Numbered from the stretch's first letter, positions 16,854 to 26,365 are shown. The stretch: 64,000 nt of DNA from Pedobacter psychroterrae (GCF_004331695.1 NZ_SJSL01000001.1:744001-808000), one strand, 5' to 3'. Numbers and translations are program-made. Notes: generated from the letters alone by a model not told the origin.

Positions 16854-18533
16854 ATGAAACACATTACCAGGGTAACCTTATTTTTAACCGGATGTTTACT
16901 TATTTTTGGAATTTTATCATGCAATAATACTTCGAAAAACACAGATACTAGCAGCACAGCTACAACAGGCAAAGATAGCTTGCAAAACTATGTTGATCAA
17001 CGTATTGCTATTTATGAAACCGTCAAACTTACTACAAATTTAAATGGCCTTACTACCAACGAGCGTAAGATTTTACCCTTGCTTATCCAGGCGGCCCAAA
17101 TAATGGACAACCTGTTCTGGAAGCAAGCTTATCCTCAGCGTGACAGCTTATTAAGCACCATAAAAAATGAAAAGACTAAATCTTTTGTCATGATTAATTA
17201 TGGCCCCTGGGATCGTCTGAACGGAGATAAACCTTTTGTAGCAGGCATAGGACCAAAGCCAGCCGGGGCTTCATTCTATCCCTTAAATATGACGAAAGAA
17301 GCATTGGAAAAATCTGCTGTTACTGATAAATATGGCCTGTATTCTGTGATTAAAGGAGACTCATCAGGACGACTGATTTCAGTTCCATACAATGCCTTAT
17401 TTGCAAGTGAACTTCAGGAAGCATCAAATCTGCTTAAACAGGCTGCTTTATTTGCAGAAGATCCAGGATTTAAAAAATACCTGACCCTGCGTGCTGACGC
17501 ACTTGTTACAGACAATTATACGGCTAGCGACTATGCGTGGCTGGATATGAAGACCAATACGCTTGACATCATCATCGGTCCTATTGAAAACTATGAAGAC
17601 AAATTGTTCAATGCACGCGCTTCTTTTGAAGCCTATGTTCTGGTAAAAGACAAAGCATGGAGTAAACGCCTTGAGAAGTATGTTAGTATGCTCCCACAGT
17701 TGCAACAGGGGCTGCCTGTTGAGGCCAAATATAAAAAGGAAAGGCCTGGGACAGATTCCGAACTTAATGCCTATGATGTAGTTTATTATGCCGGAGATTG
17801 TAATGCAGGATCTAAAACAATTGCGGTAAACCTGCCAAATGATGAAGTCATCCAGCAGAAAAAAGGAACACGCCGTTCGCAGTTAAAGAATGCGATGAAA
17901 GCCAAATTTGATAAGATCCTGATGCCAATTGCAAAAGAACTGATAGATAAGGATCAACTGCAGTACTTAAACTTCGATGCCTTTTTTGCCAACGTAATGT
18001 TTCATGAAGTAGCTCACGGCCTGGGTATCAAAAAAACAATAACAGGCAAAGGATTTGTAAAAGAGGCATTGCAAGAACAATACTCCTGGCTCGAAGAAGG
18101 AAAAGCCGATGTCCTAGGGCTATACATGGTTACCGGTCTGCTTAAAAAAGGTGAACTTGATGGTGACATTAAACAGTTTTACACCACCTATATGGCAGGC
18201 ATTTTACGTTCTGTAAGATTTGGAGCTGCAAGCGCCCATGGCAAAGCCAATATGCAATGTTTCAATTTCTTTAAAGAGAACGGTGCATTCATCAGAAACG
18301 AAAACGGAACTTATAAAGTTGACTTTACAAAATTTGAACAAGCGATGAATAAATTAAGTCGCTTAATAATTACCCTTCAGGGCAATGGGGATAAAGCAGC
18401 TGTAGAAAAAACACAAAAAGAAAAAGCAGTTATCACGACTGAGTTACAGCAGGATCTAGACAAACTTACCAAAAAGGGAATCCCTGTTGATATTATTTTT
18501 GAACAAGGGGTTGATGTTTTGGGCGTACATTAA
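16854..18533 (+). CDS. Lipoprotein zinc metallopeptidase, M49 (dipeptidyl-peptidase III)-like
   Basis: The 559-residue protein has a lipoprotein signal peptide (ILSCNN, Cys about 23). The zinc site is HEVAH at 384-388 and LEEGKADVLG at 413-422, the pair of motifs that defines the M49-like group. The segment GPIENYEDKLFNARASFEAYV (near 240-260, here quoted in parts as GPIENYEDKLF and ASFEAYV) is also typical of DPP III-like domains, including those fused to plant Nudix proteins. Classical DPP III has the six-residue HExxGH, whereas this one has a five-residue HExxH and a shorter gap to the second motif. It is also shorter than the usual 650-700 residues. Substrate unknown. Confidence 0.82.
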   Translation: MKHITRVTLFLTGCLLIFGILSCNNTSKNTDTSSTATTGKDSLQNYVDQRIAIYETVKLTTNLNGLTTNERKILPLLIQAAQIMDNLFWKQAYPQRDSLLSTIKNEKTKSFVMINYGPWDRLNGDKPFVAGIGPKPAGASFYPLNMTKEALEKSAVTDKYGLYSVIKGDSSGRLISVPYNALFASELQEASNLLKQAALFAEDPGFKKYLTLRADALVTDNYTASDYAWLDMKTNTLDIIIGPIENYEDKLFNARASFEAYVLVKDKAWSKRLEKYVSMLPQLQQGLPVEAKYKKERPGTDSELNAYDVVYYAGDCNAGSKTIAVNLPNDEVIQQKKGTRRSQLKNAMKAKFDKILMPIAKELIDKDQLQYLNFDAFFANVMFHEVAHGLGIKKTITGKGFVKEALQEQYSWLEEGKADVLGLYMVTGLLKKGELDGDIKQFYTTYMAGILRSVRFGAASAHGKANMQCFNFFKENGAFIRNENGTYKVDFTKFEQAMNKLSRLIITLQGNGDKAAVEKTQKEKAVITTELQQDLDKLTKKGIPVDIIFEQGVDVLGVH

Positions 18534-18546
18534 ACCCGAATTTCTC

Positions 18547-18915
18547 TTATACAGAAAGATGTTTGTGAATGATATTTTCTAATTCCTCTATATCAAATGG
18601 TTTTGACAAATAACCATCCGCACCCGCTTGTTCCGCAAGCGATTTGACATCATTGTTAGCAGAAAAATAAATAACAGGGATATTTTTTAAAGTTGCATGC
18701 TGTTTTAATTCCCTTGTTGCATCTATACCTCCTACATCAGGCAGCCAATTATCCATAAAAATAATATCCGGTATATAGGACAATACCTGATCAATGATAT
18801 TATTAGAAGTAGAAGATGTTTTGATTTCATAACCTGCATCTTCCAGAATAATAGTACACAATTCTAAAATATCAGCGTTGTCATCAAATACAAATACTTT
18901 TTTATTCATACTCAT
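18547..18915 (-). CDS. Single-domain response regulator
   Basis: This 122-residue protein is a bare receiver domain. It shows the acidic pocket in VFVFDDNADILEL, the phospho-acceptor Asp in IIFMDNWLPDVGGID (about residue 56), the conserved Ser/Thr in VIYFSAN and the Lys in GYLSKPFDIEEL. There is no output domain, so it acts as a phosphate sink, a relay or a protein-contact switch. It is the last gene of the six-gene minus-strand signalling operon, 10 bases after cheB. Confidence 0.92.
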   Translation of the reverse strand: MSMNKKVFVFDDNADILELCTIILEDAGYEIKTSSTSNNIIDQVLSYIPDIIFMDNWLPDVGGIDATRELKQHATLKNIPVIYFSANNDVKSLAEQAGADGYLSKPFDIEELENIIHKHLSV

Positions 18916-18925
18916 TTGTGTAATA

Positions 18926-19489
18926 TTAGGATAATAAATTTAAAAATCCTCCAATTTCTTCAATATTTAAAATTTGGTCAATTTTTACATGCAACATTGC
19001 TTGAGCAGGCATGTAGGAAACCTGGGCTGTTTCGGGATTTTGAATAGCCGCAACTCCTCCCCAAAGTTTAACGCTCTTTAACCCACTTACCCCGTCAGAG
19101 TTGGAACCAGAAAGCAACAAACAAACCAGATTAGCCTTATAAACTTCTGCCGCTGTCTGAAAAGTCACATCAATAGAAGGCCTCGAATAATTTACTTTTT
19201 CTGAATAGTCTAAAGAAAATGTATGATCTTGTTCTATTAGCAAATGATAATCTGAAGGGGCAATATAGATGGTGCCAGGTAAAATTTGCTCTTTCTCGTC
19301 TACTTCTTTTACAGGTAGCGATGTCCTGCCTGAAAGTAACTCTGCCAGCAGGGAATCACTCCCATGTTTGCGATGGATAACAATAATGATTGGAAATGTA
19401 ATTTCAGAATTAATTCTAGGAAGGACTTTCAAAAGAACTTCCAAGCTTCCAGCTGAGCCTCCGATAATAAAAGCATCACATTTCTCCAT
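18926..19489 (-). CDS. CheB-type methylesterase domain protein (no receiver domain)
   Basis: The 187-residue product is the catalytic half of CheB, a protein-glutamate methylesterase. The serine nucleophile is in AFIIGGSAGSLEVLL (near residue 12), the histidine in VIHRKHGSD, and the aspartate in LLSGSNSDGVSGL. The usual N-terminal REC domain is absent, so activity cannot be set by its own phosphorylation. An ATG at 19489 overlaps the CheR stop as TAATG; an upstream TTG at 19507 is less likely. It follows cheR directly, but no chemoreceptor, CheA or CheW occurs in the window, so its target is unknown. Confidence 0.9.
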   Translation of the reverse strand: MEKCDAFIIGGSAGSLEVLLKVLPRINSEITFPIIIVIHRKHGSDSLLAELLSGRTSLPVKEVDEKEQILPGTIYIAPSDYHLLIEQDHTFSLDYSEKVNYSRPSIDVTFQTAAEVYKANLVCLLLSGSNSDGVSGLKSVKLWGGVAAIQNPETAQVSYMPAQAMLHVKIDQILNIEEIGGFLNLLS

Positions 19490-20310
19490 TATTCTACCTT
19501 CCGCCAAATTTTTTCTGTTTGCAAACGTTTGTATTTACCCGCAATTTGCGAAAAATTAATCGTCTCCTTAGTCCCTAATGCTAAATACCCCAATTCTTCC
19601 AGGCTTTCATCAAAAAGATTCAATACTTTAAACTGCAGCTCCCTGTCAAAATAAATCAATACATTTCTGCACAAGATCAGTTGAAACTCGTTGAAGGAGT
19701 AGTCTGATACCAGATTGTGGGTCGAGAATATAATCTTACTTTTCAAATCTTCGTTAAACTTAGCCAAAGAATAGTTTGCTGTATAATAACTTGAAAAATC
19801 CTTTTTTCCCCCGGAAAGGATATAATTTTCCGAATACTGCTTCATCTGACTCATGGCAAACATACTTTGTGCTGCCTTCTCTAAAACAGTAGGATTTAAA
19901 TCTGTAGCATAGATAAGCGATTTGTGCAGTAAATTAAGCTCTTTTAAAATGATCGATATAGAATATGCCTCTTCTCCGGTAGAGCATCCGGCAAGCCAGA
20001 TCCGGATAAAAGGATATGTGCCTAACTTTGGAAGCACTTCCTCTCTTAGTGTTTTAAAAAAAACCGGATCTCTGAACATCTCCGTTACATTAACGGTGAT
20101 TTGCTCTACAAATCTTTTAAAATAAGTATGGTCATTATTTATTTTGTACCTGAACTCAGCAAAACTCAATGCCTTATCCAATCCGTAAAGCCTTACAATT
20201 CTTCTTTTTAGGGAAGCCCTGGAATACCCTGTAAAATCGTACCCATATTGCTCCAAAAGATCTGAGAGCAAAATCTCCACTTGTTCATCATTGATTACAT
20301 TCGTCTCCAA
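19489..20310 (-). CDS. CheR-type protein-glutamate methyltransferase
   Basis: This 273-residue S-adenosylmethionine-dependent methyltransferase has the N-terminal CheR helical domain (residues 8-70, YSRASLKRRI) and the catalytic domain with the SAM motif IRIWLAGCSTGEEAYS (near 103-118). The NLVSDYSFNEFQLILCRNVLIYF stretch (cited as two parts, FNEFQLIL and CRNVLIYF) closes the catalytic domain. The frame starts at TTG (20310); no in-frame ATG precedes the conserved region, and TGA lies upstream. It sits between a response regulator and cheB in an operon without chemoreceptors, so it may modify a kinase or another membrane sensor. Confidence 0.92.
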   Translation of the reverse strand: METNVINDEQVEILLSDLLEQYGYDFTGYSRASLKRRIVRLYGLDKALSFAEFRYKINNDHTYFKRFVEQITVNVTEMFRDPVFFKTLREEVLPKLGTYPFIRIWLAGCSTGEEAYSISIILKELNLLHKSLIYATDLNPTVLEKAAQSMFAMSQMKQYSENYILSGGKKDFSSYYTANYSLAKFNEDLKSKIIFSTHNLVSDYSFNEFQLILCRNVLIYFDRELQFKVLNLFDESLEELGYLALGTKETINFSQIAGKYKRLQTEKIWRKVE

Positions 20311-20314
20311 ACCT

Positions 20315-20680
20315 TTAAAAATATTGCGTAAGTAATTTAGTCAGCTCCTCAACATTTATAGGTTTAGAAACATAGCCTACAGCTCCCGCATCAATGCAGC
20401 GCTCCCTGTCCCCAACCATTGCCTGTGCTGTCACAGCAATTACCGGAATATCTTTGAGTTCGGGGCTACCGTTTATCCTTGCTATGGCCTGATAGCCATC
20501 CATTCCAGGCATCATCATATCCATCAAAACAACGGCTACGTCTTTATCCTTCCTGAGCAAAGCAATGGCATCTTCTCCGCCTGTAGTGGAAAGACATTGA
20601 TAACCCTTAGACTTTAATACTGCTGTTAAAGCAAATATATTCCTGTTATCATCATCAACTATTAATACTTTTTTTGCCAT
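20315..20680 (-). CDS. Single-domain response regulator, twin of the third REC of the upstream kinase
   Basis: The 121-residue receiver domain has the acidic triad KVLIVDDDNRNIFALT, phospho-acceptor Asp in VVLMDMMMPGMDGYQ (about residue 53), Thr in VIAVTAQAM and Lys in GYVSKPINVEEL. It is strikingly like the last REC domain of the preceding hybrid kinase (DDDxRNIF, LMDMMMPxMDGY, AVTAxAMxGDRExCIxAGA), which points to a local duplication. A GTG at 20689 overlaps the kinase stop, but the ATG at 20680 gives the standard MAKKVLIVDDD start. Confidence 0.92.
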   Translation of the reverse strand: MAKKVLIVDDDNRNIFALTAVLKSKGYQCLSTTGGEDAIALLRKDKDVAVVLMDMMMPGMDGYQAIARINGSPELKDIPVIAVTAQAMVGDRERCIDAGAVGYVSKPINVEELTKLLTQYF

Positions 20681-20685
20681 ATATA

Positions 20686-23600
20686 TCACACCTTATCGTA
20701 AAGCCAAACACGGAGCAATGAGATTAACTGATCAATATCTACAGGCTTCGAAATGTAATCTGACGCACCTGCGGAGATGCATTTTTCCCTGTCTCCCATC
20801 ATTGCTTTTGCAGTAACAGCCAAAACAGGTAAATGTTTGTATGCAGAAATTTTTCTGATTTCCTTAGTGCTTTCATAACCATCCATCTCAGGCATCATCA
20901 TATCCATTAGTACAATGTCTACAAGAGGGTTTTCTTTCAATATCTGCAAGGCTTCTTTGCCATCTGTAGCCGCAAGCACTTTCATTTTGTGCTGCTCCAG
21001 CGCTTTTGTTAGCGAAAAAATATTCCGTACATCGTCATCCGCAATCAAAACAGTCTTATTATTCAGTACTTCGTATAGCCCTCCCAGTCTTTCAGAAAAG
21101 GGCTTCTTAATTTTGCTATCAGTCTCTTTCTCCTCTACAAGGTGCAAAAACAATCCCGCCTCATCCAGTATCCGCTGATAGGAATGGGCTGTTTTAACCA
21201 CGATGGAGTCTGCATATTGTTTAATCCTCGATTCCTCTCCTTTTGACAAGTGTTTCCCTGTAAATATGATGATCGGAAGGTTTTCCAGTCCTTCAGTCTT
21301 TTTGATGGTTTCCAGCGTTATGTATGCATTTTTGTCGGGAACTCCCATATCAAGGATTACGCAGTCAACCTCCTTTTTCCGCAGGTCACTAATGCTTTGA
21401 TCTACATTGTTAGTTACTTTTGTAGTAATATCATGATTGCTTAAGAAGTAACTAAGGGCTTCTGCATGCTGCTTATTTTCTTCTACTATCAGTACTTTTT
21501 TGGGATGACGGCTTAATGCATGTTCCAGCTTTTGAAAAATCTGCTTCATATGCTCCAGGGCCACAGGTTTGTTTATAAAATCAACAGCTCCCTTTAACAG
21601 GCTCTCCCTCTTAACCTCCAGCGAGGACATGATATGAACCGGTATGTGCCGTGTAGAAGGGTTCAGTTTTAATTCTTCCATCACCTGCCAGCCATCTTTG
21701 ACCGGCAACTGTATATCCAATAAAATAGCGAGCGGCTTATAAAGATTGGCCAGTTCTATGCCTGCATCTCCTCTTACAGCCACAATTCCTTTGTAATTTC
21801 TTTTACGCGTAAAATTCAACAAGGTCTTTGCGAATGCAGTATCGTCCTCTATAATCAGAATAATTTTATCTTCAGCTTTGATGCTGTCACGGTCGTCGTC
21901 AACTTCCTGAGGTATATGAGTCACCGTAAACCGTTCTGCCACTACTTCTTCAGGCCTGTCGAAAGAAACTGGTGCTGTAGCCGCTTGAACCAATTGTTTA
22001 ACCGCATCGCTTCTGTCAATGGGAAGTGAAAAAGTAAACTCACTACCTACATTTTCTTTGCTTGTAAGTTCAATATGGCCACCCAAGAGCTTTGCCAGCT
22101 CCCTGCTTATAGATAAGCCAAGTCCTGTTCCCCCAAACTTACGCCGCGTTGATCCATCAGCTTGCTGAAATGCTTCAAATATTAACGATTGCTTGTCAGA
22201 CGGTATGCCAATCCCCGTATCTGTAACCTTAAATAATATGAATTTATCTGCCTTTGTAACAGTCAGCGAAACCCTGCCCTGGCTGGTAAATTTAATAGCA
22301 TTAGAAAGCAGATTTTTTAAAATCTGTTCTAAGCGCATCTTATCTGTATTCACATGATGTACGCCTTCTTCTACCTCAATGATGAGCTCCAGGTTTTTGT
22401 TCTTAGCCAAAGGATTGAATAATGACCGCATATCTGTGGTGATCTCCACAATACTCATGTTGGTAAATTCGAGCTTCATTTTACCTGCTTCGATCTTGGA
22501 GAGATCAAGGATCTCATCTATCAGGCCTAGCAGGCCTTGTCCGGAGCTTTGAATTACTTCTGCGTACTCAATATATTCCGCTTCCAGCTCCTTGTTTTCA
22601 GACATCAGCTTTGACAATAGCAATATGGAGTTTAAAGGAGTCCTCAATTCATGGGACATATTTGCCAGAAACTCAGATTTATATTTTGTACTCTGCTCCA
22701 GCTGCTCAGCTTTTTGCTGTATATCAAGATTTCTTTCTTGTATGAGCTGGTTTTTTTCTTCAAGCAGACTGGTCCGCTCTTCAAGTTCCTGATTACTTTG
22801 CAGCAATTCTTCCTGCTGCACCCTTAATTCTTCTTCAGAGGTTTGTATTTTCTGCGTTTGGGCTTCAAGCTCTGCATTCAGGCCCTCAAGCTCACTATGC
22901 TGTGCCTGCAGTTCCTCTGCCTGTGCCTGGGTCTCCTCTAAAAGCTCCTGCATTTTTCTACGGTTCTGAGAAACCTGAATAGCAACTCCAATATTATGGG
23001 AAACATTGTTAAGAAATTCCAGTTGCAAGGGGGTATAACTGTTTAAAGAACCAAATTCCATCACTCCAATCACCTCAGTGTTCCGCATTATCGGAACCGC
23101 CGCGATATTCCTTGGCCTTGTATTTCCTGCGGCATAACTAATCGTTAGTTCCCCTTGAGGAATGTCATTAATTAAGATTTGCTTTCCTGATTTAAGCACC
23201 TGTCCTGCCACCCCTTCTCCAATCTTCATCGTTTTATACTGATCTTCAATAAGCGAATATCCGCCTTCCAGATACAGATGACCATCTTCTCCAATCAGAT
23301 AAAGTGCTGCCACCACACTATCGGTATGCCCTACAATACTCGCAATGATATCATCTGCAAGTACATCTACGCTTTTCTCACCAACCATCTGGTCATTCAG
23401 ACTGGCAATTCCCGACTGAAGCCATTCTTTGTCGGCCAAAAGCGTAAACGAATACTGAAGAGATTCCGCCATTGCATTTAATGACCCTGCCAGGCTACCC
23501 AGACCATCCTTTTCTTTCTCATCCAGACGAATTTTATAATCTCCGTTTGAGATCTTACTGGCTATATTTTGGATCACTGTTATCCTGGTATCCATTTCCT

Positions 23601-24261
23601 CATTCTTTTCCTGCAGTTCCTGCTGAAGTCTCATACGGGTTGTGAAATCCATAGAAACCTTTCGATAAAAAAATATCGTAATTAAGACCGCAAGTGCCGC
23701 AGCGATAACTATTAGAATAGGTGTATAGCCTGCAATGGTGTTTAAGTCCTTAGTTCTGATATCAAGCAATCTCTTTTCCTCATCCTGCATTTTTTTTATG
23801 ATAGACCTTGCTTTGTCCATATAATTTTTTCCGGTCAGCAGTTCATCGATACTTACATTTCCACCCCTGCCTTTAATAACCAAGGTTTTTTCGATAATAC
23901 CCAATCGTTCTTCAATGATGTTTTGCAATTGCTTTACACTTTGTTGTTGAAATGCATTATCTCTTGTTTTTATAGTTATTTCGTCTAAAAGCGCTGTTGC
24001 GTCCTCCTTAGCACCGTTAAATGGATCTAAAAAAACTTTATCTCCAGTCAGCAGATATCCCCTTTGGCCCGTCTCCGCGTCTTTGAGTGTTGATATTACC
24101 CCCTCCAGTTTGTTGATAATGTCACTGCTGTGGGATACCATGTCTGCACTTCTGATCAGATTCTTTATACTTATATAAGACGCCAGTGAAGTGATAAAAA
24201 GTATCAGTAGCGATAATCCCAAGCCAATACGCAGATTATTTTTTAATGATGTTTTCTCCAT
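20686..24261 (-). CDS. Hybrid histidine kinase: CHASE3-HAMP-GAF-HisKA-HATPase-REC-REC-REC
   Basis: This 1191-residue membrane kinase has a transmembrane helix at about 12-31, a periplasmic CHASE3 sensor (about 36-172, with ETGQRGYLLTGD), a second helix at about 180-199, HAMP (about 200-275) and GAF (about 285-430). A long coiled coil (435-525) leads to the HisKA domain (His537 in ANMSHELRTPLN) and HATPase_c (Asn655, DTGIGIP at 681-687, GGTGLGL at 710-716). Three REC domains follow, with acceptors Asp849, Asp971 and Asp1120. REC2 has an unusual VEEN in place of the double Asp, so its chemistry may differ. It is the core sensor of the operon with CheR, CheB and the two single receivers. Confidence 0.94.
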   Translation of the reverse strand: MEKTSLKNNLRIGLGLSLLILFITSLASYISIKNLIRSADMVSHSSDIINKLEGVISTLKDAETGQRGYLLTGDKVFLDPFNGAKEDATALLDEITIKTRDNAFQQQSVKQLQNIIEERLGIIEKTLVIKGRGGNVSIDELLTGKNYMDKARSIIKKMQDEEKRLLDIRTKDLNTIAGYTPILIVIAAALAVLITIFFYRKVSMDFTTRMRLQQELQEKNEEMDTRITVIQNIASKISNGDYKIRLDEKEKDGLGSLAGSLNAMAESLQYSFTLLADKEWLQSGIASLNDQMVGEKSVDVLADDIIASIVGHTDSVVAALYLIGEDGHLYLEGGYSLIEDQYKTMKIGEGVAGQVLKSGKQILINDIPQGELTISYAAGNTRPRNIAAVPIMRNTEVIGVMEFGSLNSYTPLQLEFLNNVSHNIGVAIQVSQNRRKMQELLEETQAQAEELQAQHSELEGLNAELEAQTQKIQTSEEELRVQQEELLQSNQELEERTSLLEEKNQLIQERNLDIQQKAEQLEQSTKYKSEFLANMSHELRTPLNSILLLSKLMSENKELEAEYIEYAEVIQSSGQGLLGLIDEILDLSKIEAGKMKLEFTNMSIVEITTDMRSLFNPLAKNKNLELIIEVEEGVHHVNTDKMRLEQILKNLLSNAIKFTSQGRVSLTVTKADKFILFKVTDTGIGIPSDKQSLIFEAFQQADGSTRRKFGGTGLGLSISRELAKLLGGHIELTSKENVGSEFTFSLPIDRSDAVKQLVQAATAPVSFDRPEEVVAERFTVTHIPQEVDDDRDSIKAEDKIILIIEDDTAFAKTLLNFTRKRNYKGIVAVRGDAGIELANLYKPLAILLDIQLPVKDGWQVMEELKLNPSTRHIPVHIMSSLEVKRESLLKGAVDFINKPVALEHMKQIFQKLEHALSRHPKKVLIVEENKQHAEALSYFLSNHDITTKVTNNVDQSISDLRKKEVDCVILDMGVPDKNAYITLETIKKTEGLENLPIIIFTGKHLSKGEESRIKQYADSIVVKTAHSYQRILDEAGLFLHLVEEKETDSKIKKPFSERLGGLYEVLNNKTVLIADDDVRNIFSLTKALEQHKMKVLAATDGKEALQILKENPLVDIVLMDMMMPEMDGYESTKEIRKISAYKHLPVLAVTAKAMMGDREKCISAGASDYISKPVDIDQLISLLRVWLYDKV

Positions 24262-24273
24262 AAAATTAATATA

Positions 24274-25398
24274 TTAATCGGTTTCTGATCCCGAATCTGC
24301 TGGCAATAGGAAATAAAATTCCGACCCTTCATCTAGTTTGCTTTTAACGCCAACCTCTCCGCCATGACGCCTGATGATTTCAGCAGAAATATACAAGCCT
24401 ATCCCCAATCCCTGAAAATGTATGGCAGTTTCTTCTACTCTGTAAAATTTATCAAACACACATTTCTGTTGTTCAGGTGCTATGCCTATACCAAAATCCT
24501 TCACCCCAAGATAGACTTTATCTCCTTTATTATTTAGGTTGATGTGAATTTCACTGGTTCCCGGAGAATATTTGATGGCATTGGTCAAAAAGTTAATGAC
24601 TACCTGCTCAATACGCATTTCATCAGCATAAACCTCTCTCGCTACTGTTCCATTTCTTATAATCTTAAATTCAGGACTAGATTGATGGATGATGTCAATC
24701 ACACTATCCAGTAGTTCATCAATATAAAAATATCTTTTATTAAACTTAAGCTTTCCGCTTTCGATTTTTGAAATATCCAAGAGGTCCGCTATAAGGTCAT
24801 GGAGTTTTTCAAGCTGCACCTGGGCTTTCCCCAAGTGCTTTTTTAATGTTTCAGTATCTCCTTTATCAATACTTCTCTCCAGCAACTGCATATAGCCTTT
24901 CACACTTGTCAGCGGCGTTTTTAGTTCGTGGCTTGCAATACTGATAAATTCGTCCTTTTTACGCTCTGCCTGCCTTCTGAATTCTATTTCATCAAGCAGT
25001 GCTTTTTGGATATCTATCAGTTTTCTATTCTGCTCATAAATCCTGTAAAACGTTTTTACTTTTAATAGTAAAACACTCATGTCAACAGGCTTAGTAATAT
25101 AATCCAAACCTCCTGACAAATAGCCCTTTGTAATAAATTTAAGCTCCGTATTTACTGCTGACAAGAAGATAATGGCGGTTTCTTTTGCTTTGCTATATCC
25201 TGAGATCGCCTCTGCTACTTCAAAACCATCCATTCCTGGCATCTGAACATCCAGAATAATCAGAACATACTCATTTCTAAGGACTTTTTTTAAAGCCTCC
25301 TCTCCCGATGATGCCGTATCTATTTCAAAATTATGTGTTTCAAGAACCCTTTTTAAAGAAATCAGGTTCTCAGGTGTATCATCTACAATTAATATCAT
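24274..25398 (-). CDS. REC-HisKA-HATPase protein (receiver-linked histidine kinase)
   Basis: The 374-residue soluble protein has an N-terminal REC domain (1-120; acceptor Asp50 in LIILDVQMPGMDGFE), a coiled linker, HisKA (His157 in SIASHELKTPLTSV) and HATPase_c (NFLTNAIKYS, VKDFGIGI, GLGIGLYISAEI). It lacks membrane helices. It is probably phosphorylated by another kinase and in turn controls the receivers downstream. It is the first gene of the operon and is followed by the CHASE3 hybrid kinase after 12 bases, so the two likely form a relay. Confidence 0.93.
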   Translation of the reverse strand: MILIVDDTPENLISLKRVLETHNFEIDTASSGEEALKKVLRNEYVLIILDVQMPGMDGFEVAEAISGYSKAKETAIIFLSAVNTELKFITKGYLSGGLDYITKPVDMSVLLLKVKTFYRIYEQNRKLIDIQKALLDEIEFRRQAERKKDEFISIASHELKTPLTSVKGYMQLLERSIDKGDTETLKKHLGKAQVQLEKLHDLIADLLDISKIESGKLKFNKRYFYIDELLDSVIDIIHQSSPEFKIIRNGTVAREVYADEMRIEQVVINFLTNAIKYSPGTSEIHINLNNKGDKVYLGVKDFGIGIAPEQQKCVFDKFYRVEETAIHFQGLGIGLYISAEIIRRHGGEVGVKSKLDEGSEFYFLLPADSGSETD

Positions 25399-25455
25399 TA
25401 TAAAAATAAATGCGCTTATATAGCATCAAAAAAAATAAAGTTAAAAATAAACTTG

Positions 25456-26292
25456 TTATAACTGACTTGAATTAAAAGTATCTCCCTGATTAATATCTCC
25501 GGTATCGAATCCCTTTTTAAACCAGTACATTCTTTGTGCGGATGTACCGTGCGTAAAAGCATCGGGAACAACCTCTCCCTGTGCCTGCTTTTGCAACTTG
25601 TCATCACCAATGGCATTTGCGGCATTTAACGCTTCTTCAATGTCACCCTCCTCAAGCTTAAAATCCTTTAATTTTTGTGCGTGATGTGCCCATAGGCCAG
25701 CATAGAAATCTGCCTGAAGTTCCAGTTTAACAGACAAGCGGTTGTATTCCGTTTCACTAAGCTCGCCGCGTGCCCTCTGCATCTTTTCTGAAATGCCCAA
25801 CAGGTTTTGAACATGGTGCCCTACTTCATGTGCGATCACATATGCCTGAGCAAAATCTCCAGCAGCACCAAACTTATTTTTTAAGTCTTCGTAAAATGAG
25901 AGATCAATGTAAACCTTATGATCGCCAGGACAATAAAATGGGCCTACTGCTGCGCTTGCGCTACCACATGCAGATTGAACCATGTCTGTAAACAGGACCA
26001 TATTAGGTTCTTCATATGTATTTCCAAGCGATTCAAATTGCTGGGCCCACACCTGATTGGTTGATTCCAGTACTCCATCCACAAACTTCCCTTCAGCATC
26101 TGTAGGATCACCTTTTTTACCTTCAGTCTGCGTAACACCATCAACTGGCAACTGACTAACCAACCCAGTTAAATCTGTGCCAAAAAGCAGACCTAATATA
26201 ACAACTACAATACCGACTCCACCGCCTACCATTCCCCCACTCATCCCCCTGCGGTCATCTATGTTACCACTTCCTTTACCGAACCATTGCAT
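25456..26292 (-). CDS. Neutral zinc metallopeptidase (YpfJ/PF04228 family)
   Basis: The 278-residue protein begins with a Gly-rich cytoplasmic N-terminus and one transmembrane helix (about 23-45, GGVGIVVVILGLLFG). The extracytoplasmic domain has the zinc-binding motif HEVGHHVQNLLG and the downstream third-ligand region LELQADFYAGLWAHHA. That is the signature of the putative neutral zinc metallopeptidase family. The C-terminal segment with FTHGTSAQRMYWF is also family-typical. It lies 57 bases upstream of the kinase operon and 73 bases after the gltX stop. Substrate unknown. Confidence 0.9.
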   Translation of the reverse strand: MQWFGKGSGNIDDRRGMSGGMVGGGVGIVVVILGLLFGTDLTGLVSQLPVDGVTQTEGKKGDPTDAEGKFVDGVLESTNQVWAQQFESLGNTYEEPNMVLFTDMVQSACGSASAAVGPFYCPGDHKVYIDLSFYEDLKNKFGAAGDFAQAYVIAHEVGHHVQNLLGISEKMQRARGELSETEYNRLSVKLELQADFYAGLWAHHAQKLKDFKLEEGDIEEALNAANAIGDDKLQKQAQGEVVPDAFTHGTSAQRMYWFKKGFDTGDINQGDTFNSSQL

Positions 26293-26365
26293 AAAATCTT
26301 AGTTAAATTTGGTACAGTTCCTTAGCGGCAATTGTTATACCAAACTAACTAAAAAATCGAATTAC

